A stretch of DNA of 64,000 nucleotides from Photobacterium profundum SS9 (GTDB lineage Bacteria > Pseudomonadota > Gammaproteobacteria > Enterobacterales > Vibrionaceae): contig NC_006371.1 of assembly GCF_000196255.1 (NCBI RefSeq), forward strand, positions 572,332-636,331. The letters are read 5' to 3'. Below, piece after piece: positions 7,328 through 15,318 of this stretch. The notes under the pieces were generated by a model. The model did not search any database, was not told where the DNA came from, and saw only the letters and a list, made by a program, of their open reading frames with translations. Position numbers and translations under genes: made by a program. The number at the start of each line of letters is the position of its first letter. Position 1 is the stretch's first letter.

Positions 7328-8011
7328 ATGACAGAACAGAAGATCGTGAATTGGGTTTATCAAATTGGGGCAGGGGATGCACCGTTTACCTTATTTTTCG
7401 CCATTATTCTGATGTCGTACTTACTGGAAGATGTCGCGATTGTTGCGGCTGCCGTGATCGCTGCTAATGGTTCGTTATCATTGCCGCTTGCGGTATTAGC
7501 TGTTTTTGCAGGTATTGCGACGGGCGATTTAGCCTTGTATTACCTTGGGGCGTGGTCGGCACATTGGCGAGGCTTTCGTTACGCGATACTAACCAACCAA
7601 AGTATGCGCAGTGTACGCCTTCGGTTACAACGTAACACTACAGCCAATATTTTCATTATTCGCTTTATTCCAGGCTTACGTACCTTGGGCTATGCCTTGT
7701 GCGGCATTTTCCGTGTACACCCATTACGATTTTTGACCGCAGTACTTGCCGCCACCGCAGTATGGACTAGCGTGGTGTTTACCTTGGTTTATCAGCTTGG
7801 CAGCCAAGCGTGGGTACAAGCCAGCGCATACAAATGGTGGCTGATTCCGATTGCGGGGCTGATATTGATTATCTCGAACCGCACGGTAAAACGCCGGTTA
7901 CAGCCTGTCTCTTATACACAAATCCCCAGTTTAAAAACTGGGGATTTGTGTATAAGAGACAGACCATTAATAGGCTTTCTGCTCTGTGTTTTTTGTAACA
8001 GAACGCTGTAA
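7328..8011 (+). CDS. DedA-family membrane protein with altered C-terminus
   Basis: An integral membrane protein of the DedA/VTT group, implicated in undecaprenyl-phosphate or lipid flipping in characterised members. Recognisable segments are an early reentrant helix (YLLEDVAIVAAAVIAANGSL), the FAGIATGDLALYYLGAW block and the family-typical RFIPGLRTLGYALCGIFRV around residues 115-135. AGGAG precedes the ATG. The genuine protein probably ends soon after KRRLQ (about residue 192). From there the frame reads through a 58-bp palindrome at 7905-7962 and unrelated DNA, adding about 35 foreign residues. The gene therefore has a replaced tail; the membrane core is intact. Confidence 0.8.
   Translation: MTEQKIVNWVYQIGAGDAPFTLFFAIILMSYLLEDVAIVAAAVIAANGSLSLPLAVLAVFAGIATGDLALYYLGAWSAHWRGFRYAILTNQSMRSVRLRLQRNTTANIFIIRFIPGLRTLGYALCGIFRVHPLRFLTAVLAATAVWTSVVFTLVYQLGSQAWVQASAYKWWLIPIAGLILIISNRTVKRRLQPVSYTQIPSLKTGDLCIRDRPLIGFLLCVFCNRTL
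7905..7962. repeat. 58-bp palindrome made of two Tn5/IS50-type ends
   Basis: Perfect 28-bp arms separated by 2 bases. Each arm starts with CTGTCTCTTATACACAAAT, matching the Tn5 mosaic end and the IS50 outer end at 17 of 19 positions each (compared from memory of those ends), followed by the same ATCCCCAG stretch. It looks like two ends of an IS50-group element joined head to head without the body. The 9-mers on either side (ggttacagc, accattaat) are not a duplication. Confidence 0.8.
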
Positions 8012-8146
8012 TATAACGGGCAGTTATGATTGATTTATGCAGTTAAAGTGAGGTAATTCTAATAATCACTTGTATCAGTTGTAATTGAACATTATTATGC
8101 GGTTGTCTCAGTTTTTAATGACCAACCTTGTCTTGAATTATAGAAT

Positions 8147-8761
8147 ATGTTCATAAATTTATTTCGTGTATTAATGATGGTGATCTGTTTAGGCGCTTCT
8201 TTTGTCGCTCATGCTGACGCTCGCCTATCAAATGATGAAATAAATGCTGTGATTGTTTCAAGTCAAAATGAGCGTAGTGTTTTCAATCAGGAAATCAACA
8301 GTAATGATTTATCCGTTGTAAACACTTTTCATATTGTGACTGAAAAGATTGATGAATCATCAAACATTGAGCCTTTGTTTGCTAATGCACATGGCGTGAC
8401 AGAAAATGATCTTGCACTAAAAACGCATGACACGTTATTGGTTTGGAACTTCTCTCAACCGATTGAAAAAACACAGCGTAAACATTCATCTGAAGGTCGT
8501 ACCTATCATCTTGGTTTAGCTAATTCTTCACGTCAGGCGAATGTTATCCGTCATGATCCCGAAGAAGTTCAGCCATATTATGAATTAGCAATAGAACTTC
8601 CTGTTCCACCTGCACCTAGCTTGGTTATTGGCTACACAATACAATTTAGTGATGCATTAAACTGGATGTTAAACACCAATCCTCCCTCTTCTCGTATATC
8701 CGGTTGGAAAGAGAGTAATCTCACCCATACGCGATATCAGCAACAACTTTCTCACGCCTAA
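8147..8761 (+). CDS. vemP: VemP-like secreted arrest peptide upstream of secDF
   Basis: A 204-residue protein with a signal peptide (LFRVLMMVICLGASFVAHA) and a soluble body, placed directly before a stand-alone secD-secF pair. Vibrio VemP is an export-monitoring peptide whose translation stalls near its C-terminus when secretion or SecDF1 fails, raising SecDF2 synthesis. Here the C-terminus reads SSRISGWKESNLTHTRYQQQ followed by only four residues. From memory, VemP arrests at Gln156 of 159 with an essential Trp143; here Trp187 and Gln200 have the same spacing of 13, and the tail is equally short. The protein is about 45 residues longer than V. alginolyticus VemP. Identity rests on context, architecture and this motif. 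Confidence 0.75.
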   Translation: MFINLFRVLMMVICLGASFVAHADARLSNDEINAVIVSSQNERSVFNQEINSNDLSVVNTFHIVTEKIDESSNIEPLFANAHGVTENDLALKTHDTLLVWNFSQPIEKTQRKHSSEGRTYHLGLANSSRQANVIRHDPEEVQPYYELAIELPVPPAPSLVIGYTIQFSDALNWMLNTNPPSSRISGWKESNLTHTRYQQQLSHA

Positions 8762-9039
8762 TTTGTGATTGCTCATTAAGAGCATGATCCAATTGCAATC
8801 CAGTATCGATTGAAAAACGATTTAATCTTTATCGATATTGTACGTAATGACGCATGAATGTAAGCAAACGGAATGATCCCCTAAAGAGTGAGTATTTCTG
8901 AGCTAACCAATACTTAGCGAATTAGCACGCTATTGGTTTTTATATTCTTATTTATGACGTCACTATTAAAACCTCAAATCACCGGATGTTGATTGTTGAA
9001 CAATAATCGCGTCAGAGTGAATTGTATGGCGACTTGAGA
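8762..9039 (+). promoter_or_regulatory. vemP-secD leader with candidate SD-sequestering structure
   Basis: Between vemP and secD, a stem (AACCAAT at 8905-8911 with ATTGGTT at 8932-8938, plus inner AGCG/CGCT) is followed by a short T-run. Further on, CTCAAATC at 8973-8980 can pair, with one mismatch, with GACTTGAG at 9031-9038, which contains the weak secD ribosome binding site. A three-codon ORF (ATG GCG ACT TGA, 9026-9037) lies just before the secD ATG. A stalled ribosome on vemP could change this folding. Confidence 0.45.
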
Positions 9040-10857
9040 ATGAAAAAACAAATTAAACAAAAACAAATTTTTAATCATTATTCGGCATGGAAGTATATCG
9101 TGCTGGTGGTGACGGTACTTGTGATGCTGCTGAGTGCGATTCCGACTTGGTATGGTGAAGATGCCGCTGTTCAGATTAGCGCTAAAAAAGCACCAGCCCC
9201 TTCTGTTTTGGCTATTCAACGTCAGTTAGAATCGAGTGGTATCACGGTAAAACGCATTGATCAGCAAGCTGATAAAACAGTGGTCGTACTGGAAAATGAC
9301 AACCAGCAAACGCAAGCTAAAAAAGTGTTATCCAATGTCGTGAAAGACAAATCAACACTAACGCTAGCGCTTGAACCTGCTGCGCCATTATGGCTACAAA
9401 ATATGGGTTTCGAACCGATTAAACTTGGTCTTGATCTTCGTGGTGGTGTGCAGTTTTTGCTTGATGTAGATATTGACCAAGTTTACAAGGCGCAAGGTGC
9501 AAGCTTGGCGGATGAATTGCGTCAATTATTCCGTAAAGAGGGTATTCGAGGGGCACGTGTTGAGCAATCGGATGTTGACCACCTAACGGTAAAGGTGAAT
9601 AACTCTGAGGCAAACAGTGCTGTTCGTAAGTTTGTCAAAACACAATACCCACAATGGCAAGCAACCAATGGCGATGGTAACAGCGTTCGCTTAGCGATGA
9701 AAGATGCAGAAAAAACAGAGTTACGTAACTTAACCGTTCAGCAAAACTTACAAACAATGCGTAGTCGTATTGAAGAGTTAGGTATTACGGAAGCATTGGT
9801 GCAACGCCAAGGTGAAAACCGTATTCGTATCGAGCTACCTGGTGTGCAAGATCCTGCTGCAGCGAAGAATGTTATTGGCGCAACGGCAAGCTTGGCTTTT
9901 TATGCTGTGAAAGAGCAGGGCACTGGCAGCACGATGGAGCTGAAAAACAAACAAGGCCAGCCTGTACGAGTAGGGCGCAATCCTATCTTAGGTGGTGACC
10001 ATATTGTTGATGCCCGTGCGAGCTTTGGCGAAATGGGTATGGCTGAAGTAAATATTACCCTCGATTCATCGGGTGGTAAAATCATGTCTGATTTCTCTCG
10101 TGATAACGTTGGTAAGCCAATGGCTACCTCATACAGCGAGTACGGACGTGATAGTGAAGGCAAAACAACCCAAACCAATGAAATTATCAGTGTTGCAACC
10201 ATTCAGTCTCAGCTTGGTATGCGCTTTCGTATAACAGGTACGGGGTCGATGGACGAAGCACAACAACTGGCGTTGTTATTGCGTGCGGGTTCATTAACTG
10301 CTCCTGTAACCATTGTTGAAGAACGCACTATTGGTCCTACATTAGGGGCTGAAAATATTGAAAATGGTTTTGCTGCGCTTGGTTTAGGCTTGGGCGTTAC
10401 GTTGTTATTTATGGCTGTGTGGTATCGCCGTTTAGGCTGGGTTGCGAACGTAGCTTTGATTGCCAATATGATCATGTTATTTGGCTTATTGGCATTAATT
10501 CCTGGTGCTGTTCTAACCCTGCCGGGTATTGCAGGGTTAGTACTTACTGTTGGTATGGCCGTTGATACAAATGTACTTATATTTGAACGAATTAAAGATA
10601 AGCTAAAAGAAGGGCGCAGTATGGCTCAAGCGATTGATCGCGGCTTTAGTAGCGCTATCGGTACTATCTTTGATGCCAACTTCACCACTATGATCACTGC
10701 GGTTGTGTTATACGCCATTGGTAATGGTCCTATTCAGGGCTTTGCATTAACACTCGGTTTAGGTCTTTTAACCAGTATGTTCACTGGTATTTTTGCTTCT
10801 CGCGCCATCATTAATTTGGTGTGGGGTCGTGATTCTCGTCGTAATATAAGAGTGTAG
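9040..10857 (+). CDS. secD: Protein translocase subunit SecD (second, SecDF2-type copy)
   Basis: 605 residues from the ATG at 9040. SecD with SecF uses ion gradient energy to finish pulling preproteins across the inner membrane. Visible: N-terminal helix, the D1 motif GLDLRGGVQFLLDVD, a large periplasmic P1 domain, then five C-terminal helices with GLVLTVGMAVDTNVLIFERI (the D4 region containing the conserved Asp) and FDANFTTMITAVVLYAIGNG. There is no yajC upstream, unlike the housekeeping operon; instead a VemP-like gene precedes it, as for V. alginolyticus SecDF2. The weak ribosome binding site (TTGAG) fits translational control. Confidence 0.93.
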   Translation: MKKQIKQKQIFNHYSAWKYIVLVVTVLVMLLSAIPTWYGEDAAVQISAKKAPAPSVLAIQRQLESSGITVKRIDQQADKTVVVLENDNQQTQAKKVLSNVVKDKSTLTLALEPAAPLWLQNMGFEPIKLGLDLRGGVQFLLDVDIDQVYKAQGASLADELRQLFRKEGIRGARVEQSDVDHLTVKVNNSEANSAVRKFVKTQYPQWQATNGDGNSVRLAMKDAEKTELRNLTVQQNLQTMRSRIEELGITEALVQRQGENRIRIELPGVQDPAAAKNVIGATASLAFYAVKEQGTGSTMELKNKQGQPVRVGRNPILGGDHIVDARASFGEMGMAEVNITLDSSGGKIMSDFSRDNVGKPMATSYSEYGRDSEGKTTQTNEIISVATIQSQLGMRFRITGTGSMDEAQQLALLLRAGSLTAPVTIVEERTIGPTLGAENIENGFAALGLGLGVTLLFMAVWYRRLGWVANVALIANMIMLFGLLALIPGAVLTLPGIAGLVLTVGMAVDTNVLIFERIKDKLKEGRSMAQAIDRGFSSAIGTIFDANFTTMITAVVLYAIGNGPIQGFALTLGLGLLTSMFTGIFASRAIINLVWGRDSRRNIRV

Positions 10858-10861
10858 TGCC

Positions 10862-11761
10862 ATGATTATTAATATGAAAAATGCAACAAAGTGGCGTTAC
10901 TTTACGAGTGCCGTGTCTATAACATTGATGCTTGTCTCTATTCTTTTAGTGGCGACTAAAGGGCTAAATTGGGGTTTAGACTTCACTGGTGGTGTTGTCA
11001 GTGAAGTGCAATTAAGCAGTAAAATTACCAGCAGTGAAATTGAACCATTATTGAAGGCTGGTCTTCATCAAGATGTCGCTGTTATCGCATCGGGTGAACC
11101 GGGGCGTTGGGTACTGCGTTATGCAATACCAGAAGCGGGCCAAGAATTGCCATCAATAACAGAAATGTTGGCACCTATTTCAACCGATATTACGGTGCTG
11201 AATACCAGTATTGTTGGGCCTCAGGTAGGACAAGAGTTGGCAGACCAAGGTGGATTAGCATTACTCGTGTGTATGCTGTGTATTCTTGGTTATTTGAGCT
11301 ACCGCTTTGAATGGCGCCTAGCATCAGGGTCTTTATTTGCGTTGCTGCATGATGTGGTTTTTGTGCTGGGTTTCTTTGCATTAACCCAAATGGAATTTAA
11401 TCTAACGGTATTAGCAGCCGTGTTGGCGATTTTAGGTTATTCATTGAATGATTCGATTATTATCGCCGACCGTATTCGTGAATTGTTGATTGCGAAACCT
11501 AAATGGTCGATTCAAAAAATAAATAATGAAGCTATTGCTGCAACATTCTCACGCACCATGGTGACTTCAGGTACAACGCTAATGACTGTGGGATCTCTAT
11601 GGTTATTAGGTGGCGGTCCGCTAGAAGGGTTCGCGATTGCCATGTTTATCGGTATTATTACGGGAACATGGTCATCCATTTCTGTGGGTACAACGTTACC
11701 TGAATTGTTTGGTTTGAAACCAGAGCATTACTTACCAAAAGTGGTTTCAGAAGAGCCTTAG
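10862..11761 (+). CDS. secF: Protein translocase subunit SecF (SecDF2-type copy)
   Basis: 299 residues; the partner of SecD, four bases downstream of its stop. Features: N-terminal helix, the SecF signature GLNWGLDFTGGVVSEV (residues about 37-52), a small periplasmic domain, and five helices with LAAVLAILGYSLNDSIIIADRI and the TSGTTLMTVGSLWLLGGGPL segment. The start could alternatively be the ATG four codons in. A strong intrinsic terminator follows at 11822. Confidence 0.93.
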   Translation: MIINMKNATKWRYFTSAVSITLMLVSILLVATKGLNWGLDFTGGVVSEVQLSSKITSSEIEPLLKAGLHQDVAVIASGEPGRWVLRYAIPEAGQELPSITEMLAPISTDITVLNTSIVGPQVGQELADQGGLALLVCMLCILGYLSYRFEWRLASGSLFALLHDVVFVLGFFALTQMEFNLTVLAAVLAILGYSLNDSIIIADRIRELLIAKPKWSIQKINNEAIAATFSRTMVTSGTTLMTVGSLWLLGGGPLEGFAIAMFIGIITGTWSSISVGTTLPELFGLKPEHYLPKVVSEEP

Positions 11762-11821
11762 TAGAGCGAGCAAGTTTGATTAGTATATAAGACCTTAAAA
11801 TAATTAAAGAGTCTTTACGTG

Positions 11822-11855
11822 AATGCCAGTCAGCAAACCTGACTGGCATTTTTTA
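11822..11855 (+). terminator. Intrinsic terminator of the secDF operon
   Basis: AATGCCAGTCAG and CTGACTGGCATT form a 12-bp stem with a short loop, followed by six T residues. Confidence 0.9.
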
Positions 11856-11966
11856 TACTATTCGTCTTCAGGCTTTTCTTTTCCTGTCTTTTTTGTTCAG
11901 GATTGATTCATTTAAGGTGTTATAGACTGCAATCTATTGAAGAGAAATAAAGAAAAGGGCTAAGTC

Positions 11967-12209
11967 ATGAAAAATTTTATAGCTAGCGTTGTTGCTCTTG
12001 TGATCGGATTTTTTACCATTACCTTCGCGGTGGTAATGGGGCTATTTATTGGTATTGCAGCACTGATTGCTAAACCGTTTATTAAAAAGCGAATGACAGC
12101 TGCTTATGAAGAAGCTTTAAAACAGCAAGGGTATCAAACTCAGCAGCAATCAGGTTCGACTATTGATGGTGAATTTGAAGATGTAACAAAAAGACCAGCA
12201 ATGCAGTAA
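11967..12209 (+). CDS. Small membrane protein, hypothetical (80 aa)
   Basis: One or two N-terminal membrane helices (FIASVVALVIGFFTITFAVV and GLFIGIAALIA), then a basic stretch (KPFIKKRMTAAYEEALK) and a polar tail ending TIDGEFEDVTKRPAMQ. The DGEFEDV tail is common in short conserved proteins of Vibrionaceae with unknown function. It has its own promoter region and terminator. The ATG follows a purine-rich AAAAGGG box. Not recognised further. Confidence 0.75.
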   Translation: MKNFIASVVALVIGFFTITFAVVMGLFIGIAALIAKPFIKKRMTAAYEEALKQQGYQTQQQSGSTIDGEFEDVTKRPAMQ

Positions 12210-12234
12210 TCCTGAAAGTCTATTGAGAATGTTG

Positions 12235-12267
12235 AATCCGAGTGTGATTACACACTCGGATTTTTTG
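12235..12267 (+). terminator. Intrinsic terminator after the 80-aa membrane protein
   Basis: AATCCGAGTGTG/CACACTCGGATT, 12-bp stem with a 4-base loop and TTTTTT. Confidence 0.9.
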
Positions 12268-12294
12268 TATCTTCAAATTAAGCCTTAGAAAACA

Positions 12295-12321
12295 AAAACG
12301 CAGTGTAGACCACTGCGTTTT
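12295..12321 (-). terminator. Intrinsic terminator for the reverse-strand small gene
   Basis: AAAACGCAGTG/CACTGCGTTTT with a 5-base loop; the T-run is on the reverse strand, downstream of the gene at 12351-12515. Confidence 0.8.
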
Positions 12322-12350
12322 ACATCTCTCATAGAGGGAAAAAGAGAGAC

Positions 12351-12515
12351 TTATCGAATAACGCGTCCAGAGTTAGGCGCAACTTTACCAGTGCCGCCTT
12401 GGTGATGCTCTGTTGTTACTCCCATTTCAGTCATCAACAGCTCTTTCATTGCTGCTGACTCTCGTGGGTTAGTTGGCTTCCAGCTAGAAATTATTTTCGC
12501 TTTATTGTCTTTCAT
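12351..12515 (-). CDS. Small conserved-type protein, hypothetical (54 aa)
   Basis: Starts MKDNKAKIISSWKPTNPRES and ends GKVAPNSGRVIR. The ATG at 12515 is chosen because AAAGGAG lies seven bases upstream; a longer upstream start lacks such a site. Soluble, basic, no cysteine pairs or membrane segments. It has a dedicated terminator, so it is probably real. Function unknown. Confidence 0.65.
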   Translation of the reverse strand: MKDNKAKIISSWKPTNPRESAAMKELLMTEMGVTTEHHQGGTGKVAPNSGRVIR

Positions 12516-12749
12516 TGAATATCTCCTTTTCAATACTCGCGACAGTGCGTATTAAATGATTTTTTACGAAATTTTTATATGCGATCATTCTCATACAAAA
12601 CTAAGTGCATTACCAGAGAAAATTCGTATAAAGTATTTGAATGCTTATTGTAATACCTAGCACAATTTTGCATAACAACTCAAAATGAAAAGACCACAGT
12701 GCATAGCTATAAAGCATGTCGTATTAAATATAGTTTAGATTATCAATAA

Positions 12750-12780
12750 AAAAGCCGACTTCAGATAGAAGTCGGCTTTT
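12750..12780 (-). terminator. Intrinsic terminator of the YfcZ-like gene
   Basis: AAAAGCCGACTTC/GAAGTCGGCTTTT, 13-bp stem with a T-run on the reverse strand. Confidence 0.9.
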
Positions 12781-12800
12781 CATTCAAAACATAGCGTTGA

Positions 12801-13100
12801 TTATTTAGCTAAAGAACGGCTCTTTAATTCAAAAATCAGCTTTTCAGCACTGCATTCAAATTTGATGTGTGCTGTTAATTCTGTGCTTTCTTCTGTTAGC
12901 TCTGATGCTTGATACTCGAAGTTAGCATTCACTTCCTTGGCTAGTGCAAGGTAGTTGTTGAATTCATTTTCTAAAGCAACTTTGCCTTGAGCGAAGATTG
13001 ATACTTCAGCTACATCATCACCTTCTTTGATAATAAAGCCCACTTCTGCAGAAACGCCGCAAGCATCGCACGGTTGAAATTCTTGTTCTTCGTTTGTCAT
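12801..13100 (-). CDS. YfcZ/YiiS family protein (DUF406)
   Basis: A 99-residue protein beginning with the family motif EEQEFQPCDACGVSAEVGF (Cys pair C-x2-C) followed by an alternating strand/helix body and a C-terminal helix KFECSAEKLIFELKSRSLA. Matches the length and layout of E. coli YfcZ and YiiS, which have no assigned function. Monocistronic with its own terminator. Confidence 0.85.
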   Translation of the reverse strand: MTNEEQEFQPCDACGVSAEVGFIIKEGDDVAEVSIFAQGKVALENEFNNYLALAKEVNANFEYQASELTEESTELTAHIKFECSAEKLIFELKSRSLAK

Positions 13101-13192
13101 GACTTTAATCCCTATTGGTTTTATGGGCTTATTCTAAAACGTCGTGACCTAGATCGCTATTCATAAATGATGAAAAGTAGGTTTTACTATTT

Positions 13193-15091
13193 TTAATCAT
13201 TTGAGATAGCAAGTTTGCTACTTTTAGGGCGTATATTAAACAACACAATAGCGGCGATAATGGCAACACCGACCATACGTATCCAGCTATCTGTAAAAAT
13301 AATACTACCGGCTAACATGAATAAAATGCCCCTTTCTATCAATGATAGTGGATTAATGAGGCGTCCTTCAATACTGCCAGCAAAGGCTAGAATTAGCCCG
13401 ATAGTGGTTATAATGGCAAAGACAAACCCTGATATATTATCGCCACTGTAAATGAGCCCCGAAAAAGCCATCATGATTGGAATGAGGAAGAAGCCTTGTG
13501 CGAGTTTAAAGGCTTGAACCGCTGATTTCATGGGGGAAGCATTGGCGATACCAGCTCCCGCAAAGGCTGCGAGAGCGATAGGGGGAGTAACATTTGATGT
13601 TTGTGATAACCAAAAAACAATCATATGAGCGGTAAGTAAACCCAAACCAAGATCAGTTAATGCAGGTACGGCCATTATGGATAAAACGATGTATGCAGCC
13701 GTTACAGGCAACCCCATACCAAGAATAACGGCAGCGATGGCTATCAAACCTAAAACAGACCATAAATGACCGCCAGAAAGAGCAATCAAAAATTGGGTGA
13801 ACTGTAAACCAATACCCGTTTGTCCAACCACACCAACCACAATACCAGCCGTTGCACATGCTACAGAAATAGGTAAGGCTAAAAGAGCACCTTCTTTCAT
13901 GCCTTGTAAGAAAACCCGAAAAGTCAATCTACTGTGTTTTCGACACATCGCAGCGGTAAGAATAGCAGCACACCCCGCGACACCAACTAAAACAGGGGAG
14001 TAGCTCATTAACAGTAACGTCGTTATAAATATTAACGGTACTAAAAAGTGCCAACCTTGTTTAAGTACTACACTTAATTTTTCTACGGTATCCATACCTT
14101 GTAAACCGAGTTTACACGCCATTAAATGCACATAAAGCAGCGTACAACCAAAATATAAAATGGCGGGTGCAATCGAAACGAGTAAGATTTCACTGTAAGG
14201 AATGCCTGTAAATTGTGCCATAACAAAAGCACCAGCTCCCATTACTGGTGGCATAATTTGACCACCGGTAGACGCTGCTGCCTCAATACCTGCCGCTTGC
14301 TCAGGTTTATACCCAAGCTTCTTCATCATAGGAATCGTCAGTGCACCTGTGGTGACGGTGTTTGCAATGGCTGAACCAGATATTGATCCCAATGCAGCAG
14401 ATGCAATGACACTTGCTTTTGCAGGGCCCCCGCGATATTTTCCTGCCACCGAAAATGCGCCATCAATGAAGAACTGACCCGCACCACTGACTTGTAAAAA
14501 TGCACCAAATAAAACAAAAATGAAAACAACCCCAGCCGCAATAGCCAGAGGGGCACCAAAAACGCCATTGGTTGAAAAAATATGAAAACGAATAATTTCT
14601 TCTACCGAGAAGCCTTTACTCGCGACCACGTCAGGTAACACGTCGCCAAATAAAGCATACCCAAGAAAAAATAACGCGATAGCGACCATCACAAGTCCAA
14701 CGGTTCGGCGGGTTGCTTCTAGCAGCAAAGCGATAATAATCACCCCTGCTAGTTGATCGGCACTGCTTAGCCCATCAAGCAAGAAGCTAATATCATCGTA
14801 ATCAAACTGGATAACTCGAAGTACAGCCCACATAGTGAGGCCTGCAAAAGTAATATCAATTAAACGAGCGGGTAAATAGAGGCGGGGGTGTTTGTTTATA
14901 TGAACTAGAGGCTTTACAAGAAAGACTAAAACAAGCACCCAACTAAGATGAATAGGTCGGAAAATAGGGGCAGAAAGCTCTGCTGTAATACCTTGCCATA
15001 TTTGAAATGCAGATAGAATAATCGCTGCTATTGTTGCAACGAACATGATTTTGTCTGCCAATACTTGGCGGAATGAAGAGGTTGTCGTCAT
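13193..15091 (-). CDS. TRAP transporter fused permease (DctQM type, TAXI system)
   Basis: 632 residues with about 16-18 membrane helices: a DctQ-like four-helix part fused to the large DctM part, as in TAXI-type TRAP systems (4TM/12TM fusion family). Conserved blocks include AALGSISGSAIANTVTTGAL, the signature PPVMGAGAFVMAQFTGIPY and VILGMGLPVTAAYIVLSIMA. It takes up an organic acid or amino-acid-like substrate with sodium. The solute-binding subunit lies upstream in the same direction, 227 bp away with a hairpin between, so the binding protein is probably made in excess. Confidence 0.93.
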   Translation of the reverse strand: MTTTSSFRQVLADKIMFVATIAAIILSAFQIWQGITAELSAPIFRPIHLSWVLVLVFLVKPLVHINKHPRLYLPARLIDITFAGLTMWAVLRVIQFDYDDISFLLDGLSSADQLAGVIIIALLLEATRRTVGLVMVAIALFFLGYALFGDVLPDVVASKGFSVEEIIRFHIFSTNGVFGAPLAIAAGVVFIFVLFGAFLQVSGAGQFFIDGAFSVAGKYRGGPAKASVIASAALGSISGSAIANTVTTGALTIPMMKKLGYKPEQAAGIEAAASTGGQIMPPVMGAGAFVMAQFTGIPYSEILLVSIAPAILYFGCTLLYVHLMACKLGLQGMDTVEKLSVVLKQGWHFLVPLIFITTLLLMSYSPVLVGVAGCAAILTAAMCRKHSRLTFRVFLQGMKEGALLALPISVACATAGIVVGVVGQTGIGLQFTQFLIALSGGHLWSVLGLIAIAAVILGMGLPVTAAYIVLSIMAVPALTDLGLGLLTAHMIVFWLSQTSNVTPPIALAAFAGAGIANASPMKSAVQAFKLAQGFFLIPIMMAFSGLIYSGDNISGFVFAIITTIGLILAFAGSIEGRLINPLSLIERGILFMLAGSIIFTDSWIRMVGVAIIAAIVLFNIRPKSSKLAISND

Positions 15092-15230
15092 CGCTTACTC
15101 CGTGCAATTAAACGAGTGAACCGAAAATGTAGAACGAATAGTCATTTTTATATCCACAATAATAAGTATTTGTTCTGTGTTATTCACATAGGATTCGTTT
15201 GCATTTTTACTATTTTTCTACGATACGAAT

Positions 15231-15259
15231 AGAGCACTTGTATCATTAACAAGTGCTCT
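15231..15259. other. Intercistronic hairpin between TRAP binding protein and permease
   Basis: AGAGCACTTGT/ACAAGTGCTCT, 11-bp stem with a 7-base loop. There is no clear T-run on the reverse strand, so it more likely stabilises the upstream mRNA or attenuates partially. Confidence 0.6.
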
Positions 15260-15318
15260 TATTATTATCGAACGAATTACCTCTGTTCAGTTAGCTTGAA
15301 CTAACAGAAAGAAAGGAT

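Noticed and set aside
7905..7962. Tn5 transposome (Nextera) adaptor contamination
   Set aside because: The arm continues AAATCCCCAG after the 16 shared bases, unlike the adaptor sequence, and the structure is a clean palindrome. A natural IS50-group end is more likely, although resequencing is worthwhile.
9022..9042. TTG start of secD at 9022
   Set aside because: It adds six residues (LYGDLR) that are not part of the family N-terminus, and the ATG at 9040 gives the normal MKKQ-type start.
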